Assembly: GCA_037974665.1 (NCBI GenBank)
Contig: CM075767.1
Coordinates: forward strand, 7,155,501 to 7,219,500
Reading direction: 5' to 3'
DNA from: Ehretia macrophylla
Taxonomy: Eukaryota; Streptophyta; Magnoliopsida; Boraginales; Ehretiaceae
Length of the DNA: 64,000 nucleotides
Positions 1 to 12,500 of the stretch are shown piece by piece. Made by a program: the position numbers and the translations under genes. How positions within the stretch are numbered: position 1 is the first letter of the stretch; the number at the start of each line of letters is the position of its first letter. The notes under the pieces were generated by a model. It was not told the origin of the DNA and searched no databases. It worked only from the letters and a program-made list of their open reading frames with translations.

Positions 1-871
1 TAAAACACTAGAATATATATAATCACACATAGTATAATATTAATGTATGTGAATTGGAACCGAGTCTCACATATGCACTTTGAGCTATGCTCCTAGGTAA
101 ACATAAATGTTGCAATACGTTTTGGTTCTGCCATTAGTACTCAGTGTTTTATATGTTTCTGCTTTTATCTACAAGAATTTCATAATCCTCAAGTTATGAT
201 AGTTGTTCTACTCTGGTGATATTGGAAAAATAAACAACTCAAGCAATAATCAGGTAGTAACTTTGAACAGATATATACACAGGACCTATCCAATTCTTCT
301 ATCTGGCGAAAGCAATTGTATAATAGTCTAAGGTTGCATTTGGATTGAAGGAATAAAGTTATTATGGATTTTAAATCCATAAATCGAATCAGTTGTCATT
401 ATTTGGACAATTTAATTCATCCTAAACCACAATGACAAGGAGTCCTCAATTACAGTAGTAATTGCAGTTCATTGCATATGTTTGTTGAACTAGCTAGAAC
501 ACTAGTATTTTTAAAGTTAATCTCGATAAATCTTGTATTTAATTAACTTGTACAAACTTTCTCTAGACATGTTATTTGTCTTAGAATCAATGCTTTCATT
601 AATCCAAACTAACATTAGTATATGATAGAGAAAGTAAAACCCACATATGTGTAAAACCAACCTCATTTTCAACATCTTTGGGATAAACCCTGTTTTATCC
701 TTTACTAGAAATGGTCCCCTGTTTGACCATTGACTACAAATGGTCCCCTTATATAATTTTTAGCAAAAAAAAAAAAATTTAAGACAAGACAATAGATAAT
801 GGTATCTCCCATTACATAGAAAGACAAAATATGTTGTCTCCCATTACATCAAAAGGCAAAATATGATATAC

Positions 872-894
872 ATATATATATATATATATATATA
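872..894. repeat. (TA)n microsatellite
   Basis: About eleven uninterrupted TA units, seen directly. Confidence 0.9.
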
Positions 895-983
895 ACCAAA
901 AGTGACATAGATCTACTAAACCATAAGTCTACAACCAAAACCATAAAGTCACACACATTATATTATATAGATATCAACAAAAG

Positions 984-1079
984 CATAGATCTAATAAACC
1001 ATAAGTTTTCAAAACCATAGATCTACTAAACCATAAGTATGCAAAACCATAGAGCTACTAAGCCACAAGTCTGCAAAAG
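984..1079. repeat. 32-bp tandem repeat, three units
   Basis: Units start at 984, 1016 and 1048, each beginning CATAGAKCTAMTAARCCAYAAG. A fourth, separated copy begins at 907. The spacing is exactly 32 bp. No function is suggested. Confidence 0.8.
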
Positions 1080-1084
1080 CCAAA

Positions 1085-1396
1085 TTCTTGATTCACAAAA
1101 GTTTGTTCATAAGCTTAAGATAAAGTAGAAGACTTGTCCATTGAACATGCTCTTGAAGGGTATTGTTGCTACTAGTCTTTCCATTTGAAGTTGCTGCGTT
1201 GGGGGTACTGTTGCTAACACCACTCTAACCATTATATTGGTAAGTAGTTGTTTGTAAGATTCTTGGCCTTACTGTAAATGATATTGACCTAGTACAAGGG
1301 TTGGGACGTCTCCTATGAACTCTAGCTCGAGCAAGAAGAAATGGTCTTTTATTTTCTTGGGTTGAACTTACTTGCTTGCAATATGAGATAATTTTA
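1085..1396 (-). pseudogene. possible 3' tail of the Mutator-like transposase gene
   Basis: On the minus strand this stretch continues directly from the 3158-3583 transposase tail once the solo LTR and one copy of its GTAAG duplication are set aside. It encodes low-complexity Ser/Thr/Asn- and Arg-rich peptide, for example around 1225-1390, which resembles the basic, Ser-rich tails many plant MULE transposases carry after the zinc knuckles. Frames change and stops occur. The link rests on position and composition, not on a diagnostic motif. Confidence 0.3.
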
Positions 1397-1401
1397 GTAA
1401 G

Positions 1402-3117
1402 TGATGTGACGATATTTGCACCACTCAAAACCACTGTATTTACCTACTATTACATCTTAACTTGTGGAATAAATGCAATACTTAATACACTTTTGATACA
1501 ATATAGGTTGATCCTTAAAAGTGAAAAAAACAGACTTAGAATGGCAAAATGCAAGTCAAAGAGTTGTGCGATGGCAAAGACTCAAGAAACAGTGGAAGAA
1601 TGAAACTCATAGAGAAAGAATTAGGCCAGATCAAGTACAAATAGTGACCTATGTCCGTTTTTGACCAATTATACCAGTTTTTCGGGTAGAAACGACCTTC
1701 TGAGCGAAACGCAAGCTTTATCTTGTACATAGCATGATTTTAGCCAAAATCTATTGTTTGAAGGGTCAAAATAGTAAAAAAGGCCTGAAAACTGCTCAGT
1801 CAACGCTCCGGTCAAAGTCAAAATTCAAGAGCCAAAAAGTTAGCAAAAGGGCGCTTGAGCGCGCCCTATTGGGCGCTCGAACACGTCCTACTGGGCGTTC
1901 GAACGCCCCTCAGAGAAATTTTCACAACGTTCCAGAAGAAAACACATGGTGCAAATTTATCGAAGCAACAGAAGTGCACTCGAGCACGCCTCAGGGATCT
2001 TCCAAAAGCCGCCACGCGTCGTAAATGCAACAGACCGAAAAAGGGGGCGCGCTCGCTTGCCTATAAATACCCCCCAACCCCAACCAGAAATGATATATAG
2101 AAAATAATTTAGGATTTTATTTTAATTGTTTTTTTAGTTGTTTATTTAGGGTAGTTTAATTATCTAGGATAAATAATTAGTAGTTGGGGAAAAATACGGC
2201 GGAGGTAATTCCCGAATTTCTAGGACATGGGAAAAAGATGAAATCTCGTAGCTGTGCTTGAGACTCTGACCTCGAACCTCGACTTCATTTATGGGGGAGA
2301 ATCTCTTTAATCTCTTTTATTTTTGAATGTCGTTATAATGCCCATGTTAATTCAGGATTTTGATTATATATTAATGGTCTTTTAATTTACCGGTCTTTGT
2401 GATTTGGATTGATTTAATTCATATGCAATATATGAATTGTTTTAATTATGTATTGTCTTTCATACATAATGCTTTTAAGTAGATGATATGATTGTTTTAT
2501 TTTCGTGTCATATATCTATGCTTTAATAGTGAATCAATAGCTTGACAACCTTAAAGATTCTAAGAGGCTATAGGTAATGCTTTTTAGTAGACCATAGTTT
2601 CTAGACTAGAAATGAGATGTTAATTTCTTAGTTGAAACAAACCTTTTACACCAGGTTGTAAGGACAGATCTATACAAAGGATGGAACGGTACCTACATTA
2701 CAGTAGTAATCGAGATTTTAATAGACTAAGATAATTGACTAGGTTAATGCTTGTAGCTTAACCTCTTGCATAGAATTAGAAAATCCTATTTCCGAGCCTA
2801 GATTAACTGCCTTAATATTAATTCGAGCTTAATTACTGTCTCCCTATATTTATACTCCCAACTCTAACTCTAGATTTAGTTAACTTAGCTTCTTCTTTTC
2901 TTTTTTATCAAACCACCCAATCTATCTGTCTTTTACTTTCTAACACTTATTTAGAACGCTTTCATACGCACTTATTCAACCGAACTAACTTAGGAGCCTC
3001 CATGTGGAATTCGACTCCACACTCAGAGTACACTACACTACGAAGATCCATGCACTTGCAGGTTATTTAAACTTGGTCATTTTGCACCTAATTATAATGC
3101 ACCGTTTGAACGCATCA
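1402..3117 (+). mobile_element. solo LTR, family X (Tat-like), copy A
   Basis: A 1716-bp LTR starting TGATGTGACG and ending CGCATCA, flanked by a perfect 5-bp target duplication GTAAG (1397-1401 and 3118-3122). It has no internal region, so it is a solo LTR left by LTR-LTR recombination. It is the inverted counterpart of copy C (38115-40615) and a more distant relative of the LTR pair at 18739-36035 and 44593-46060. A TATA box (CTATAAATA, about 2060-2068) sets the plus orientation. It sits just past the end of the Mutator-like transposase pieces. Confidence 0.85.
1850..2068 (+). promoter_or_regulatory. LTR promoter: CTCGAG-like palindromes upstream of a TATA box
   Basis: GC-rich imperfect palindromes around a YTCGAR core (about 1852-1865, 1868-1880, 1893-1907 and 1974-1990) lie 70-210 bp upstream of CTATAAATA. 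GTCAA motifs, the reverse of the WRKY W-box core, occur just before at about 1800-1820. The same order is found in copy C on the other strand. Confidence 0.5.
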
Positions 3118-3157
3118 GTAAGATCTAAACAAAATGATATCAAATGATAATATGTTA

Positions 3158-3588
3158 TCAGTATTTTAGTACTTCTTTAACTTGAAAAGAATATTCATTC
3201 TTTCTTTCCTCTCTAATCCGTTTGGCAGTTCGAGTATGACAAGTCATTCTTGTGTGTCCATGCTTCAAACAAACACTGCACTTGACCTTTTTGAGAAGTA
3301 TTTTTTCTCTTGGTCTTCTATGCTCACTGATTGTACTATTCACTTCCATATTACTTGAACCTGCATTAGTAGAAATAGTACTTCTATTTGCATCCATAAA
3401 TTTTGCAGGATCTACAATTACATAGCTCAAGTTTACATCCATATCGACTTCATTATCCCTTTCATGTACATGGACTCTAGCATTCTTTTCATTTTACCCA
3501 TATCCATATTCTCTAGATTTCTTCCTCTGCAATTCCTTTTGTTGTGCCCAACCTATTTACAAATCGTACATTTACCTTTCATACCTTT
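3158..3588 (-). pseudogene. Mutator-like transposase, C-terminal piece with two CCHC knuckles
   Basis: The minus strand encodes the end of a MURA-type transposase. The first knuckle (about 3528-3572) reads CTIC then VGHNKRNC, with an in-frame TAG just after CTICK. The second (about 3250-3291) is intact: CSVCLKHGHTRMTC, a C-x2-C-x4-H-x4-C pattern. The frame ends at a TGA at 3158. Zinc knuckles after the SWIM domain are usual in this family. The piece joins the 17428-18738 piece across the copia insertion, whose CCTTT duplication frames the break. It is a plain DNA transposon remnant, not functional. Confidence 0.75.
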
Positions 3589-5104
3589 TGTTAGGCTAAG
3601 TTATCCCAAGAGTAGGTGAATTAGGATATATGTTACTACTTTTTCGGATATGCTTGTGACTAGTCAATTCTCTGAGGAAAATATACAAATACAAGATATG
3701 CTACAATGTAAAGAATAAGGAGATAAGAGAAAAAGAGATAAAGATAGCAATTTTAGAGTGGTTCGCTACTTTGCTCCACCACCAAAGGTATTCTCCCCTT
3801 TGGATTTTTTATGAACTCCACTATTGTGTTCCTTCAAAAGTTGGTATAATATAAACCAACATACAAGCCTGCTCTTGAATCCTTAGAGCAAAATAACTCT
3901 TGAATCCACAAGAGTCAAGGTAAGACTTTATCCCTCTTTGAAACCACAAAGAAAGTCTTTAGCCTCAGTCTCTGTAAGCTATGAATCTCACATTTTAAGC
4001 TCTATAGAGTTGTACAGTGAATAATTAGAATAATATATGAGTACAAAAATAATCTCCTCTATGAGATTGATAAGAACTGATAGAGCACAATAAAGACAGC
4101 TCAAGATTTACAAATTATAGCTCAATAAATGTTTTTTTGAAGAATTAGGAAGATGTTAGCTCAAGCACTAAAATGTTCTCAAGAAATTTTCTCAGATTTG
4201 AAAGTTCTCAAAGTTGTTCATTCTCAAACAGTGACCTGGCTTATAAAGAAAATACTCAACGGCTAGTTGAATGACTATAATTTTGAAAATCAGAAATGTA
4301 GTCGGATGACTTCTTGTCTAGTAAAGCCATTCGGCATCATCTAGAATAATGGGAGGGACACAGCAGGTTGATGCCTTGAACAACTGGGGTCATCCGACAT
4401 CAACTAGAACAACTGGGAGACACAGCCGGTTGATGCATTGACTGGTTAGGTCATCTAACAGCATCCAGTACAGCTGGATGATCGACCGACTACTCGTTTG
4501 GCAGCCACTGACTTTGCCAGTTGAGCCAAGTCGGCTGAGAACTCAGCCGGCTTTGCTCATCCAATGAAGCAAGGTTAGCCAGACAATTTTCAGCCATATT
4601 TTTTAAATGTTTTAAGCTTGAGAAAAACTTGTGGAAACTTTTTGAAAGACTATTTAGAGATTCAAGAAAGTTTTTCGCAATAATTCTTTTTGAGCTATCA
4701 TGTTGCTTACCGTGGCATGCCACAAACAACACATTATAACTCCCATTGACAAAGTCTTCAACTGGAACAAGATCTTTGTTGAATAAGAGAACTTGAATCT
4801 TCAGGGATCTTGATCATCATTTGCTTGAGCTTGATTTTATACTTCAAAGCTTTTAACAAGTAAAACAGAGGTAGCCATCATGTGCTTGATCATTACTAAG
4901 ATCTTTATGCTTGGTCCTCTTGAATAATCTTCTTGATTGAGTAAACATTAGAGTTTGAGAGGATCTTCATGCTTGACTTCTTGCTTGATCAATCCTTCAT
5001 GTTTGACTATTCTTGAAACATTCATAACTTATACAAGCATATGATTAGTCAACATTAAGATTTAGTTATCATCAAAATACAGGATTAAGGCCTTTAGGCT
5101 AACA
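3589..5104 (-). repeat. 3' LTR of the SIRE-type copia element
   Basis: A 1516-bp LTR with near-palindromic ends: TGTTAGGCTAA on the left and TTAGGCTAACA on the right. It matches about 16745-17422 over its last 650 bp. The left end abuts the CCTTT duplication. Confidence 0.88.
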
Positions 5105-5120
5105 ATCTCCCCCTTTTTGA
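5105..5120 (-). other. polypurine tract of the copia element
   Basis: Read on the minus strand this is TCAAAAAGGGGGAGAT, directly before the LTR. It would prime plus-strand DNA synthesis. A similar purine block (GCCAAAGGGGGAGCAT) lies about 300 bp inward at 5403-5418. Repeated tracts of this type are known from Sireviruses. Confidence 0.85.
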
Positions 5121-5696
5121 TAATGACAAAATTTTATACAATTAAGTACAGTTAAATTTGATATCAAGGCATAAGTAAGATAATTATAAAACCAGGCAAG
5201 CTTCTCCTTATTATATGCATATCAAATTTTAGGTAATATATATATATGTTCAATGGTTCCTCTTCTAAGTTTTTCCCTATTTGACATCATAAAAATGAGT
5301 CAAGCAAGATGAGTGACAAGATGACACTACAGTGGGATCTATATAAAATAGCACTACAATGGGATTTCATCAAAATAGCATATCATGGGATTTTGGACTT
5401 ATGCTCCCCCTTTGGCATTTAAATAGGTAATAAGAGCATATATTAGCATAGAGAAAAGTGAAACACACATAAGATAGAAATGAAGCACATTCATTTACAT
5501 GTAATCAAACAGGAGTTAGCCAAAGTGATTTTGTCAAAAAAAGCCAAATGATTAGAGTTTTGAAAAAGCTAAGAAAAAAAGCATTTGAAGAAACATAATC
5601 ATTAACACAAGGGACTAGCTCAGTCCAACTCCATCGTCGCCCGCCATCTTTCCCATCCTTCGGGGGCAAAGGCAGATTATAACCATTTTCAGTCAT

Positions 5697-6806
5697 TTAA
5701 CCAGTATACATCACTAACCATGTGTAAATGTTTTCCACTTGAAATTGGAGAGGAAAAAGGCTTTCTTTAAAATTTATTTTCACGCGCTTTTCTATCTCAC
5801 GAACACGCTCATTAATGGTTTTCGCCATCTCTAATTTAAACTGGGTAAATTGACTTTTAATCTTAGCTTTCAAGCTTAGTTGCATGTTGTGCATTGCTTG
5901 AAAAATCTTCTCAGTGCTAGATGAAGTGTCGTAAGCTTGGTAACTTGACCCAATACCTTGTTGGTTATGCTCATCTATGAGAATAATGTCCATTGAAGCG
6001 AGACGAGTAGCATGAAAGTGTTGTTCATTTTTCTCATCTATATCAATTGAGGTAGACATTTTATCATATCCTTTGTCAACATCCATCTTCTCATATTCCC
6101 TATCTGTAGTTCCCTTGTCCTTTTTCTTTAAGTTTTTGCAAGGCTTTCCTATGATAGCAATCATATACATGGTGTAGGCATCACAGAAGGGAATTCTACC
6201 ATCATTAGTGACTCTAGGCATAATCAGAGCTTGCACAATTTGAAACAGTAACCTATTTCGACTGGTAGCATCTCTATCATAAGGAGTATCATAAGGTACA
6301 ACACCATCAACAGCTTCCCAAATCATCATAAGCATAACATTTTTATCATCATGATCACGCATATCAAGCCATCCATGAGCATTATAGTATTTATAATCAT
6401 CGGTAGGCAACTTAAACAATTTACTTAGAAAGGTTACAGTGATTTGAATTTCAATGCCTCTAACTCTTGTTTTTATGCATTGAGTGGAACCCTCATACAT
6501 AAAACAATAAAACGCACGTACTAATTCATCATAAACTCTACATTCAACATGCATGAATTTACTCCAACCTTGAAATTTCAAGCATTCAACAATATACGTA
6601 CCTTCAAATGATGAATCAATGATAGGCTTGCCTGGCAGTACGTTGCACTTGTAGAATTTTGCAATTCTTATCTCTTCTTCAGTCCTTTGATGCCTTCTTG
6701 AGGAAGACCCAGTTCTCTTACTTTTGGATTTTGAGCCTTTGCCTCTTGTGAGGACCATGATGAAAAACTTTGAAAGAATTGTGAAATTTAGGGTTTTAGA
6801 AGACAA
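5697..6806 (-). CDS. fossil Sirevirus env-like / ORF3 region
   Basis: A 369-codon open frame lies between the RNase H region and the 3' LTR, the place where SIRE-type elements carry an extra ORF often called env-like. The start is Lys/Ser/Arg-rich (GKGSKSKSKRTGSSSRR), the centre resembles the plant transposon protein domain seen in such ORFs, and the end is rich in charged, possibly coiled-coil residues (about 290-345). I see no strong membrane segment. The assignment is mostly from position. It is part of a broken element. Confidence 0.6.
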   Translation of the reverse strand: MSSKTLNFTILSKFFIMVLTRGKGSKSKSKRTGSSSRRHQRTEEEIRIAKFYKCNVLPGKPIIDSSFEGTYIVECLKFQGWSKFMHVECRVYDELVRAFYCFMYEGSTQCIKTRVRGIEIQITVTFLSKLFKLPTDDYKYYNAHGWLDMRDHDDKNVMLMMIWEAVDGVVPYDTPYDRDATSRNRLLFQIVQALIMPRVTNDGRIPFCDAYTMYMIAIIGKPCKNLKKKDKGTTDREYEKMDVDKGYDKMSTSIDIDEKNEQHFHATRLASMDIILIDEHNQQGIGSSYQAYDTSSSTEKIFQAMHNMQLSLKAKIKSQFTQFKLEMAKTINERVREIEKRVKINFKESLFPLQFQVENIYTWLVMYTG

Positions 6807-7153
6807 GGAGTTAAACTACCGATTCAAAATTGAGTTTGATCGAAGATTTTATGGAGTTTTTGAAGTGGGTTTTGAGTTTTTATTGAGAGAGAAAATGAGT
6901 TTAGTGGAGTTTTTGAAAGAAAGAAAAAAGTGAGAGAATAGAAAAACAAAATAGGGCATGCCTCATTTGTATCACACGGCTGTGCCCTTTGGGCTACCGT
7001 GCGACAGAAGCTAAACAACCCATTGATGAGCGGGTCGTCCGGTGCCATTTAACTTCGGCGGACAAGGAGGTAGATAACCCATTTTTCGGTTATAGTGCAC
7101 GGCACCGTCTGTATCACATCCAAAAAAACATTTTGAGAAGCTGGTTTTTTACA

Positions 7154-8800
7154 CTAATTTAAGTATGCCAAGACTTTTTTGGATTTCACAAATTGAGTTT
7201 CATGCAATGATTTTATGAAAATATCGGCCAATTGATGCAAGAAGTCCACAAATTCAAGCACAATATTACCTTGTTGCACATGAGCACATATAAAGTGATA
7301 TCTAATTTCAATATGCTTAGTTCTGGAGTGCTGAATTGGATTCTTAGTCAGATTGATTGCACTGGTAGTATCACATCTAATGGGAACATGATTATAATCT
7401 AGGCCATAGTCGAGCAAATTTTGTTTCATCCATAGAATTTGAGCTACACAGTTACTTGTAGACACATATTCAGCTTCAGCAGTAGATAATGTTATACTAT
7501 TTTGCTTTTTACTAAACCATGGAATTAATAATTGTCCTAAGAATTGGCAACACCCACTAATGTTTTTCCTATATTTTTTGCATCCTGCATAATCTGCATC
7601 TGAGTATCCTGTTAATTTAGATGATGTTCTTTTAGGATACCAAAGTCCTAGATATTGTGTGCCTTTAAGATATTGAATAATTCGTTTCACAGCATTCAAA
7701 TGAGACTCTTTGAGAGCAGATAGAAATCTAGCATATAAACACACAACGAACATAATATTAGGTCTAGAGATAGTTAAATATGGAAGGTTTTCGATCATAC
7801 CTCGATACTTCTTTTCATCTACCGACTTACCATTTTCATCCTTGTCTAGCTTAGTTGATGTTTCCATTGGCATGATTATTTCTTTAGCAGTCTCAAGCCC
7901 AAACTTTTTAATGAGTTCTCTTGTGTACTTGGCTTGGTTAATGAAAATGCCCTCATTGGATTGCTTAATTTGGAGTCCAAGAAAGAAGTTTAACTCCCCG
8001 ATCATGCTCATCTCAAACTCTTTATGCATACACTTAGAAAAGCTTTCACACAAGGATTCATTAGTAGCACCGAAAATAATGTCATCAACATAAATTTGCA
8101 CAAGTAATATATCTTTTCTATTTCTTTTACAAACAATGTTGAGTGTAGTTTTCCTCTAGTGAAGCCATTTTCAAGTAGAAAAATATTTAATCTTTCATAC
8201 CATACTCTAGGAGCTTCTTTTAAACCATATAAGGCCTTTTGAAGTTTGAAAACATGGTTTGATAAGTTTGAATCTTCAAAACCGGGTAGTTGTTCTACAT
8301 AAACTTCTTCTTGAAAGTAGTTATTTAGAAATGCACTTTTAACATCCATTTGAAAATTTTTAAAATTCATGAAGCATGAGAAGGTAAGTAGCATTCTAAT
8401 ACTATAACCTAGCTACTAGTGCAAAGGTTTCATCATAATCTATTCATCCTTCTTGATTATAACCTTGTGCAACTAATCTTGCCTTATTTCTCATTACTAA
8501 TCTGGATTCATCAAGTTTGTTTCTAAAAACCCATTTAGTATCGATTATCGGATAGTTACTAAGCCTCTCAACTAGTTTCCATACTTGATTCCTTTCAAAT
8601 TGATTAAGTTCTTCTTGCATGTCCATGATCCAATTTTCATTAAGTAAGGCTTCTTTAACATTCTTATGTTCTATTTGAAAGAGAAAATCAACATGTTCAC
8701 AAAAGGCGTTTAAGTTAGAACGAGTTCTTACACGTTTTGAGGGATCACCAAGTATTTGATCTTGTGGATAATCTTTCACAAACTTCCAACATTTAGGCAA
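7154..8800 (-). CDS. fossil copia reverse transcriptase and RNase H region
   Basis: Minus-strand frames at 8444-8800, 8008-8394 and 7154-8101 carry copia RT hallmarks: TKWVFRNK and RNKARLVAQGY at the start, FQMDVKSAFLN and LYGLKEAPRVWYERL in the middle, and YVDDIIFGAT at the catalytic loop. RNase H follows with SDADYAGC, STAEAEYVS and RTKHIEIRYHFI. The order and motifs fit the SIRE lineage. The frames belong to a broken fossil and are listed only as parts. Confidence 0.85.
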
Positions 8801-9584
8801 GTCTTGAGAATTTTGAGGATTTTGCTCATTTGGTGCTTGTTGGTCTCCTTGTATTGTTGTGTGTGTGTGTGTGTGTGTGTTTTTTTATCACTTTGAGATG
8901 GTTCCTTTTGATGTTTTAATGTAGTAGGTTGCATTTGTGCCTCAACTTCTTGAAAACCTACATCATCATCATCCTTTCTCAGCACAAAGGGATTAACCTC
9001 ATTAAAGTTTGCATGCATTGATTCTTCAACTGTAAGAGTTCTTTTGTTATATACTCTATATGATTTACTCTTAATTGAATATCCTAGGAATATTCTTTCA
9101 TCAAATTTAGCATTAAAAATTCCTAAATGATCCTTAGTGTTTAAAATGAAACATTTACAACCGAATACTATAAAGTATGCAACATTGGGTGCTCTTCATT
9201 TCCATAATTCATAGGGGGTCTTCTTAAGGAATGGTCTAATTAAAATTCTATTAAGCAAATAGCAAGCCGTATTAGTGGCTTCACCCCAAAAATATGTAGG
9301 CAAATTGTTTTCTTTCAACATGGTTCTTGTCATTTCTTGTAAAGTTGGATTTTTCCTTTCTACTATCCTATTTTGTTGAGGAGTTCTACGAGTTGAAAAA
9401 TTTTACTCAATGTTATGTTGTTCACAAAATTTCACGAAGGATAAATTTACATATTTCGTGCCTTGATCACTATGAATGCAAGTTATAAAATAGTCTTTCT
9501 AATTTTGCACTCTTTAACATAACTTTGCAAATTCATTAAAGGCTTCATTTTTATGGGACAAGAACATAACCCAAATATACCTAG
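8801..9584 (-). CDS. fossil copia integrase (C-terminal part) and linker
   Basis: The minus strand shows copia integrase C-terminal features such as KTPYELWK and GCKCFILN followed by DERIFLGYS, then a variable linker that holds a (GT)n microsatellite at 8858-8880. The region ends where a long solo LTR was inserted. The other integrase part lies beyond it at 13639-13971. Broken fossil. Confidence 0.65.
8858..8880. repeat. (GT)n microsatellite
   Basis: An uninterrupted GT run followed by a T-run, in the integrase-RT linker of the copia element. Confidence 0.85.
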
Positions 9585-12500
9585 TGTAACGCCCCAATCC
9601 CTCACAGAACTGGGACTTCTATTAACCATGCTATTCTCAACCCAATTCCAAATCCCGAACACGAAATTTAGGGGAAAACATATGGAGTTTCCGCTATATA
9701 TAGGACTATCTGGAAACCTGCAACAACTACATACAACCACAAGACCATAATCCCAAACCTCAATCCATTTCATCCTTCAACTTAGCAAAACTATTGGTAT
9801 GCTATAGTCTAAACCCACTTATCTTACAACTCTAATACTATTTATTTAATTTTCTTATATTTTAAATCTTCCAATTGATTCTCATTTCATCCATGCAAAC
9901 ATGCAAGTCAACTAGACAAAAAGTAAAATAACAGAAGTTATTACAAACTACTAGCACCTAACCATCACCCAAGATTAAAACTTTAATATTACGTTTCTTA
10001 AGATAACACAAATACCTACATGGCCATAAGGTCTCAAATAATATACAAGCATATCATGTACATATTCTTCCTTGTTCTACACATTGATAGAGCAGGCAGG
10101 CCACACAAGAGGCAATCTTATCTCCAACTTTTCCTGGGACATGTTGAAAAGAGGAGTGAGCAACACAGTTGCTCACCGAGAGAGGTGATGCAGCATACCA
10201 GGGAATACTTTCATGAGATGCAACAAAGATAACACGCAAATATCACAAATAAGCAAGCTAATGAAACAAGTAGTTAAACACTTTATAAAAGGATAAGGTT
10301 CAACTCCTTGTCTCCAATCTCGAACCACGAACCACGATCTTCAAACAAATTCTGACAAACCCCTTATTCCTCCAAATGGGGTACTCCGGATATACCCCGA
10401 TCCTATGACCTATATCTCCCAAGGTAGCTCCGTATGCCCCAACGAAGTGAACCACGCCTCTGGGGTAAGGGAGTGTGCCTCTGCGAGATAGGGATTGGAA
10501 AACCATGGTAGCCGAGGGAGCACGGCAAGCCCGATGACGCCTGTGTTACTCGGCACTACCATGTCCGAAAAGGTTGTACAACCCCGAAACCCGAATTTGA
10601 GAATTCACAGAATATCACAGAATAATCACAAGTAAACACGAGAAATCATAAAATAGCAAGTAAATAGTGTATATAAACCTTATCCATTAAACTAAGTCCT
10701 ACAATCTAGAAGCAATAAAACAAGCTAAGATGCACAAAAGAAATAAAGACTCCCCCACCTTTAATAAACCAAACCTGTAAAAGTCTAGTCCAGAACCCTT
10801 CCAATTCAACTCCAAAGCATCAACACCTTCCAAATACTATTCAAGACTACTACCTAAACACAACAATACCATGCAACTTAAAGATAACTCAACCACATTA
10901 TTCACTTTCATGTTCAAGAATCAAACAATTGTAAATATTCCATGGCATTCAACACTTCATTATTCAATCAATATGCATATGAACTAGATAACATGCTTAA
11001 CTCAATTAAATGGAAGAATAACTCTAACTAACCAATCAACTAAACAGTTACCTTTAAACATTAACGAAGATCAACTAACGAATTATTTTTATGCTTTAAG
11101 ATCATTTAATACGCAATAACTACTTTAGATTACAAGACATGTTAAAATGACACTCTTATTAGCACATAGGGAAAGAAATGCATTTATCAACTAATCGAAA
11201 AGTTAACTATCAACCATTTAATAACTAACAAACCATTTTAGCAAAATAACTATACTTCAAGCTAAGATTCTAACATATCAGTAATAGGATCAACTTAAGT
11301 TAATTACATTTAACATATAATAGACAACTATCAACTTACAATTAACCTTACATGTAGGTTCAAAGAGCATTAAACACATTCTTTCACCTAGCTTACTTAA
11401 TCCTTCTAAGTGTTCACTAGTTGCACATTGATAACAACAACTAATTCTAGTAATTGAATTGTTTAGCATATATAGAAATATTACCTATCTCTAAAGGTGG
11501 TGATCATCACAACTAGAGTAGCATTTCTCATTCACAGTCGCATAGAATAGCTTTCCATTTAAATTAACTTTACTAGCAATAAGATTTTAATTACAATTCA
11601 TGAAGACAACCTAACTATAAGAGCTCCATTACTCTACTAATCATCCAAGGATACTACACAATAAGATCTTGATCGAATATATCCAATTAGAACTGAAATA
11701 TATCAACACTATAACAAAATAACAACACAATTCAGATTCCCGCGTAACAGGGCAGTTCCGATACATCTCACCAAAACGATCATAACTTATTCTAGAAAAC
11801 TCCGATTAATGCACCGTAAAAAGTATTAGAAACTAGACTTGTAAGAATTTCTAACAGTATATAATTCAACCCCTAATACTTCTCCAATTAATACAGTTTT
11901 AAGCCCAAAATTGCCTTTGCTGAAAAAACGGGTCAACCACCATTGAACCCACACACACGTACACATGGTGTAGTTAGTTCATTTACTTACAATTCTAATA
12001 TATATGGTGAAAGCTAACTAAAACTCCAATCTTGAATTTATGAACATACATGCTAGCTAATTTCTTCTTGAGCTCCCACAATCTTCTTACAAGCATTCTT
12101 TCAAACATTAAACATGCAATATCTATTATCTTCTACTTCTAACACAACAACCTCAATTTAACACATAATCCAAGTAATCATTCAAATAATCAAATATTCA
12201 AGTCATATCCATTTCCGCACACAAACTATACAACTAACAAGCAATATGAGTAATATAAGCGAGATATAACATACTCAATTTTTTCTTCATTGCACTTTAT
12301 ATACAACTCAACTACACATATAACTAAGTTAAAAAGTTCACCTTAATTTTAGTCATCTAACAAGTATTCCCAGTCTCTACAACAAATATAACACAATAAA
12401 CAAGCTAAAGTTAAGTATAAGGCCTAAAATCTCCATTTTCTCCTTTAAGTTCAATATGCCGAAACTAGTTTTAGCCAAGGTTTAGTTAACTAAAGTATCT

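Larger units (their letters stand above)
1..1396. other. AT-rich intergenic DNA
   Basis: I see no supportable gene in the first 1.1 kb. It holds an alternating TA tract, a short 32-bp tandem repeat and A-runs. The last 300 bp may be the decayed tail of the Mutator-like transposase (separate entry). Confidence 0.6.

Noticed and set aside
984-1079. Repeat array considered as CRISPR-like
   Set aside because: Units are directly adjacent with no spacers, in a plant genome.
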